DNA from: Segniliparus rugosus ATCC BAA-974 | GTDB lineage: Bacteria > Actinomycetota > Actinomycetes > Mycobacteriales > Mycobacteriaceae | Direction of reading: 5' to 3' | Assembly: GCF_000185725.2 (NCBI RefSeq) | Contig: NZ_KI391954.1 | Coordinates: 496,001 to 560,000, forward strand | DNA: 64,000 nucleotides | Part shown: piece after piece, positions 63,048 to 64,000 of the stretch | Layout of the letters: each line of letters opens with the position of its first letter | How positions within the stretch are numbered: the stretch's first letter is position 1 | Notes under the pieces: generated by a model | Told to the model about the DNA's origin: nothing | The model's database searches: none | The model's input: only the letters and a program-made list of their open reading frames with translations | Program-made: the position numbers and the translations under genes

Positions 63048-63776
63048 ATGTCGCACGTCCACAGTAAGAGCATCATCCGCGCCGTCGGGGCGTTCGCCGC
63101 GCTGGCGGCGCTGGCCGGATGCACGAACAGCGAGCAAGACTCGACCGTTGGCGGATCGGGCGCTTCGCCGAAAGCCGGGCCCGCGCACTCCGGCGTTTCC
63201 AGCGCCCCGGCCAAGCGCGGCCCTTCCGCCGCCGAAGGCAAAGGCGGGGCCGATCACGCCGATCACAAGGTCGTGGAGCTGAAGAACGCGCAGGGAGCCG
63301 ACTCCGGAACGGTGGAGTTCACCCAGACCGGCGACAAAGTCGTCATCAAGATCGCGGTCAAGGGCCTCGCGCCCGGTTTCCACGGCGTGCATATCCATGC
63401 GGTCGGCAAGTGCGAGCCGAACTCGACGGCTCCCAATGGCCAGGGCGCCCCTGGGGCGTTCCTCTCCTCGGGCGGGCACTACCAGGTCCCAGGGCACACC
63501 GGGATGCCGATGAGCGGGGACCTGACCAACCTGCTCGTCCTCAAAGACGGGACCGGCGAGCTGACGCAGGAGACGGAAGCCTTCCATCTGTCCCAGCTCG
63601 CGGACGGCTCCGGCACTTCGATCATCGTCCACGAGAAAGCCAGCAATTTCGCGAACATCCCCGCCGACCGCTACAAGTCGGCGAAAGAAGACGGCCAGGT
63701 GCCCGACGAGACGACGATGAACACCGAGGACGCAGGCGGCAGGGCCGTTTGCGGGGTCATTGCTCCAGCAGCCTGA
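63048..63776 (+). CDS. sodC: Cu/Zn superoxide dismutase lipoprotein
   Basis: 242 residues. A lipobox (LAALAGC) near residue 24 makes it a lipoprotein. Copper ligands appear in GFHGVHIHAVGKCE and GGHYQVPGHTGMPMSGDL, and the last ligand in SIIVHEKASNF; the disulphide cysteines are in GKCE and RAVCGV. It protects the envelope from superoxide. GAGGAGG lies eight bases before the ATG. Confidence 0.96.
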   Translation: MSHVHSKSIIRAVGAFAALAALAGCTNSEQDSTVGGSGASPKAGPAHSGVSSAPAKRGPSAAEGKGGADHADHKVVELKNAQGADSGTVEFTQTGDKVVIKIAVKGLAPGFHGVHIHAVGKCEPNSTAPNGQGAPGAFLSSGGHYQVPGHTGMPMSGDLTNLLVLKDGTGELTQETEAFHLSQLADGSGTSIIVHEKASNFANIPADRYKSAKEDGQVPDETTMNTEDAGGRAVCGVIAPAA

Positions 63777-64000
63777 CCGAGCGCGGGAGCGCTTTCCCGT
63801 CCCCTTCGCTTCGAGCGCCGCGAACACCCTCGGCGTGGAGTGGGAGTTCGCTTTGGTGGACCAAGACACCAAAGACCTGGTGAACTGCGCGAGCGCGGTG
63901 ATCGACGAGGTGACCGTCATCAGCGACGGCGTGAACCCCAAGGTGCACCGCGAGTTCTTGCGCAACACGGTCGAAGTCGTCACCGGCGTCTGCCGGACCG
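63760..64000 (+). CDS. Carboxylate-amine ligase / glutamate-cysteine ligase-like (Rv0433-like), 5' part
   Basis: The frame is cut by the window end. It reads TLGVEWEFALVDQDTKDLVN, then HREFLRNTVEVVTGVC, the start of YbdK-type ATP-dependent carboxylate-amine ligases. No ATG or GTG lies ahead of the motif; a TTG at 63760, overlapping the sodC end by 17 bases, is the best start. Position directly behind sodC matches M. tuberculosis Rv0432-Rv0433. Confidence 0.85.
   Translation, partial: MLQQPDRARERFPVPFASSAANTLGVEWEFALVDQDTKDLVNCASAVIDEVTVISDGVNPKVHREFLRNTVEVVTGVCRT

Overview
The window is GC-rich actinobacterial DNA with a gene set typical of the Mycobacteriales (mycolic-acid bacteria). Evidence for this: two MmpS-type proteins, an MspA-family porin, a decayed EspR-like regulator, and several neighbourhoods arranged as in Mycobacterium tuberculosis. 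These are glpD-lpdA-(Rv3304-like), bcp next to an Rv2520c-like gene, and def / Rv0430-like / Rv0431-like / sodC / Rv0433-like at the right end. Many starts are GTG or TTG and several promoters look leaderless. Fused genes, lost stop codons and broken genes suggest a small, diverged lineage. A Segniliparus-type genome fits what I know, but I cannot prove the genus.

Left part (0-18.5 kb): the end of a possible type VII secretion gene, small regulators, menC, a broken espR-like gene with a 40-bp tandem duplication, an mmpS-like gene, argS, glpD-lpdA, a protein with five helix-turn-helix units, bcp, and a TetR gene next to two rubredoxins that have lost iron-binding cysteines and have no alkB. 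A protein built of three DUF6882-like repeats follows.

Second part (18.5-31.2 kb): a peptide/nickel-type ABC importer (binding protein, permease, and a permease-ATPase-ATPase fusion), an AbrB-type membrane protein, and a tight operon. The operon encodes an arginine-hydroxylase-like Fe/2-oxoglutarate oxygenase, SbnB-like and SbnA-like enzymes for 2,3-diaminopropionate, a PLP-dependent decarboxylase and a MATE exporter. Two closely similar IdeR-like boxes, one at the biosynthetic promoter and one at the importer, tie these genes together. I read the locus as an aminopolycarboxylate metallophore system of the EDDS/EDHA kind. A perfect 45-bp palindrome sits in front of the first biosynthetic gene, and the first two genes each carry an apparent -1 frameshift. 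This is the strongest candidate for a new system.

Middle (31.2-50.3 kb): an amidohydrolase-Rieske unit, a deazaflavin-dependent reductase family member, two tandem membrane-anchored beta-propeller proteins, an EthA-like monooxygenase opposite a PucR-type regulator, a phospholipase C-like enzyme without an export signal, a lower-GC segment with an MspA-type porin, two secreted proteins and an AraC regulator, a second mmpS-like gene, glnA with a strong terminator and a GlnR-like half site, and DUF2236 and RDD proteins.

Right part (50.3-64 kb): the pstSCAB phosphate importer, a PhzF-family enzyme, a 1740-residue fusion of a Pls-type NRPS-like synthetase with an M1 metallopeptidase, ispE, def, and the conserved DUF3263 / LytR_C / sodC / glutamate-cysteine ligase block, cut by the window edge. 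I saw no tRNA, rRNA, CRISPR array or insertion sequence.
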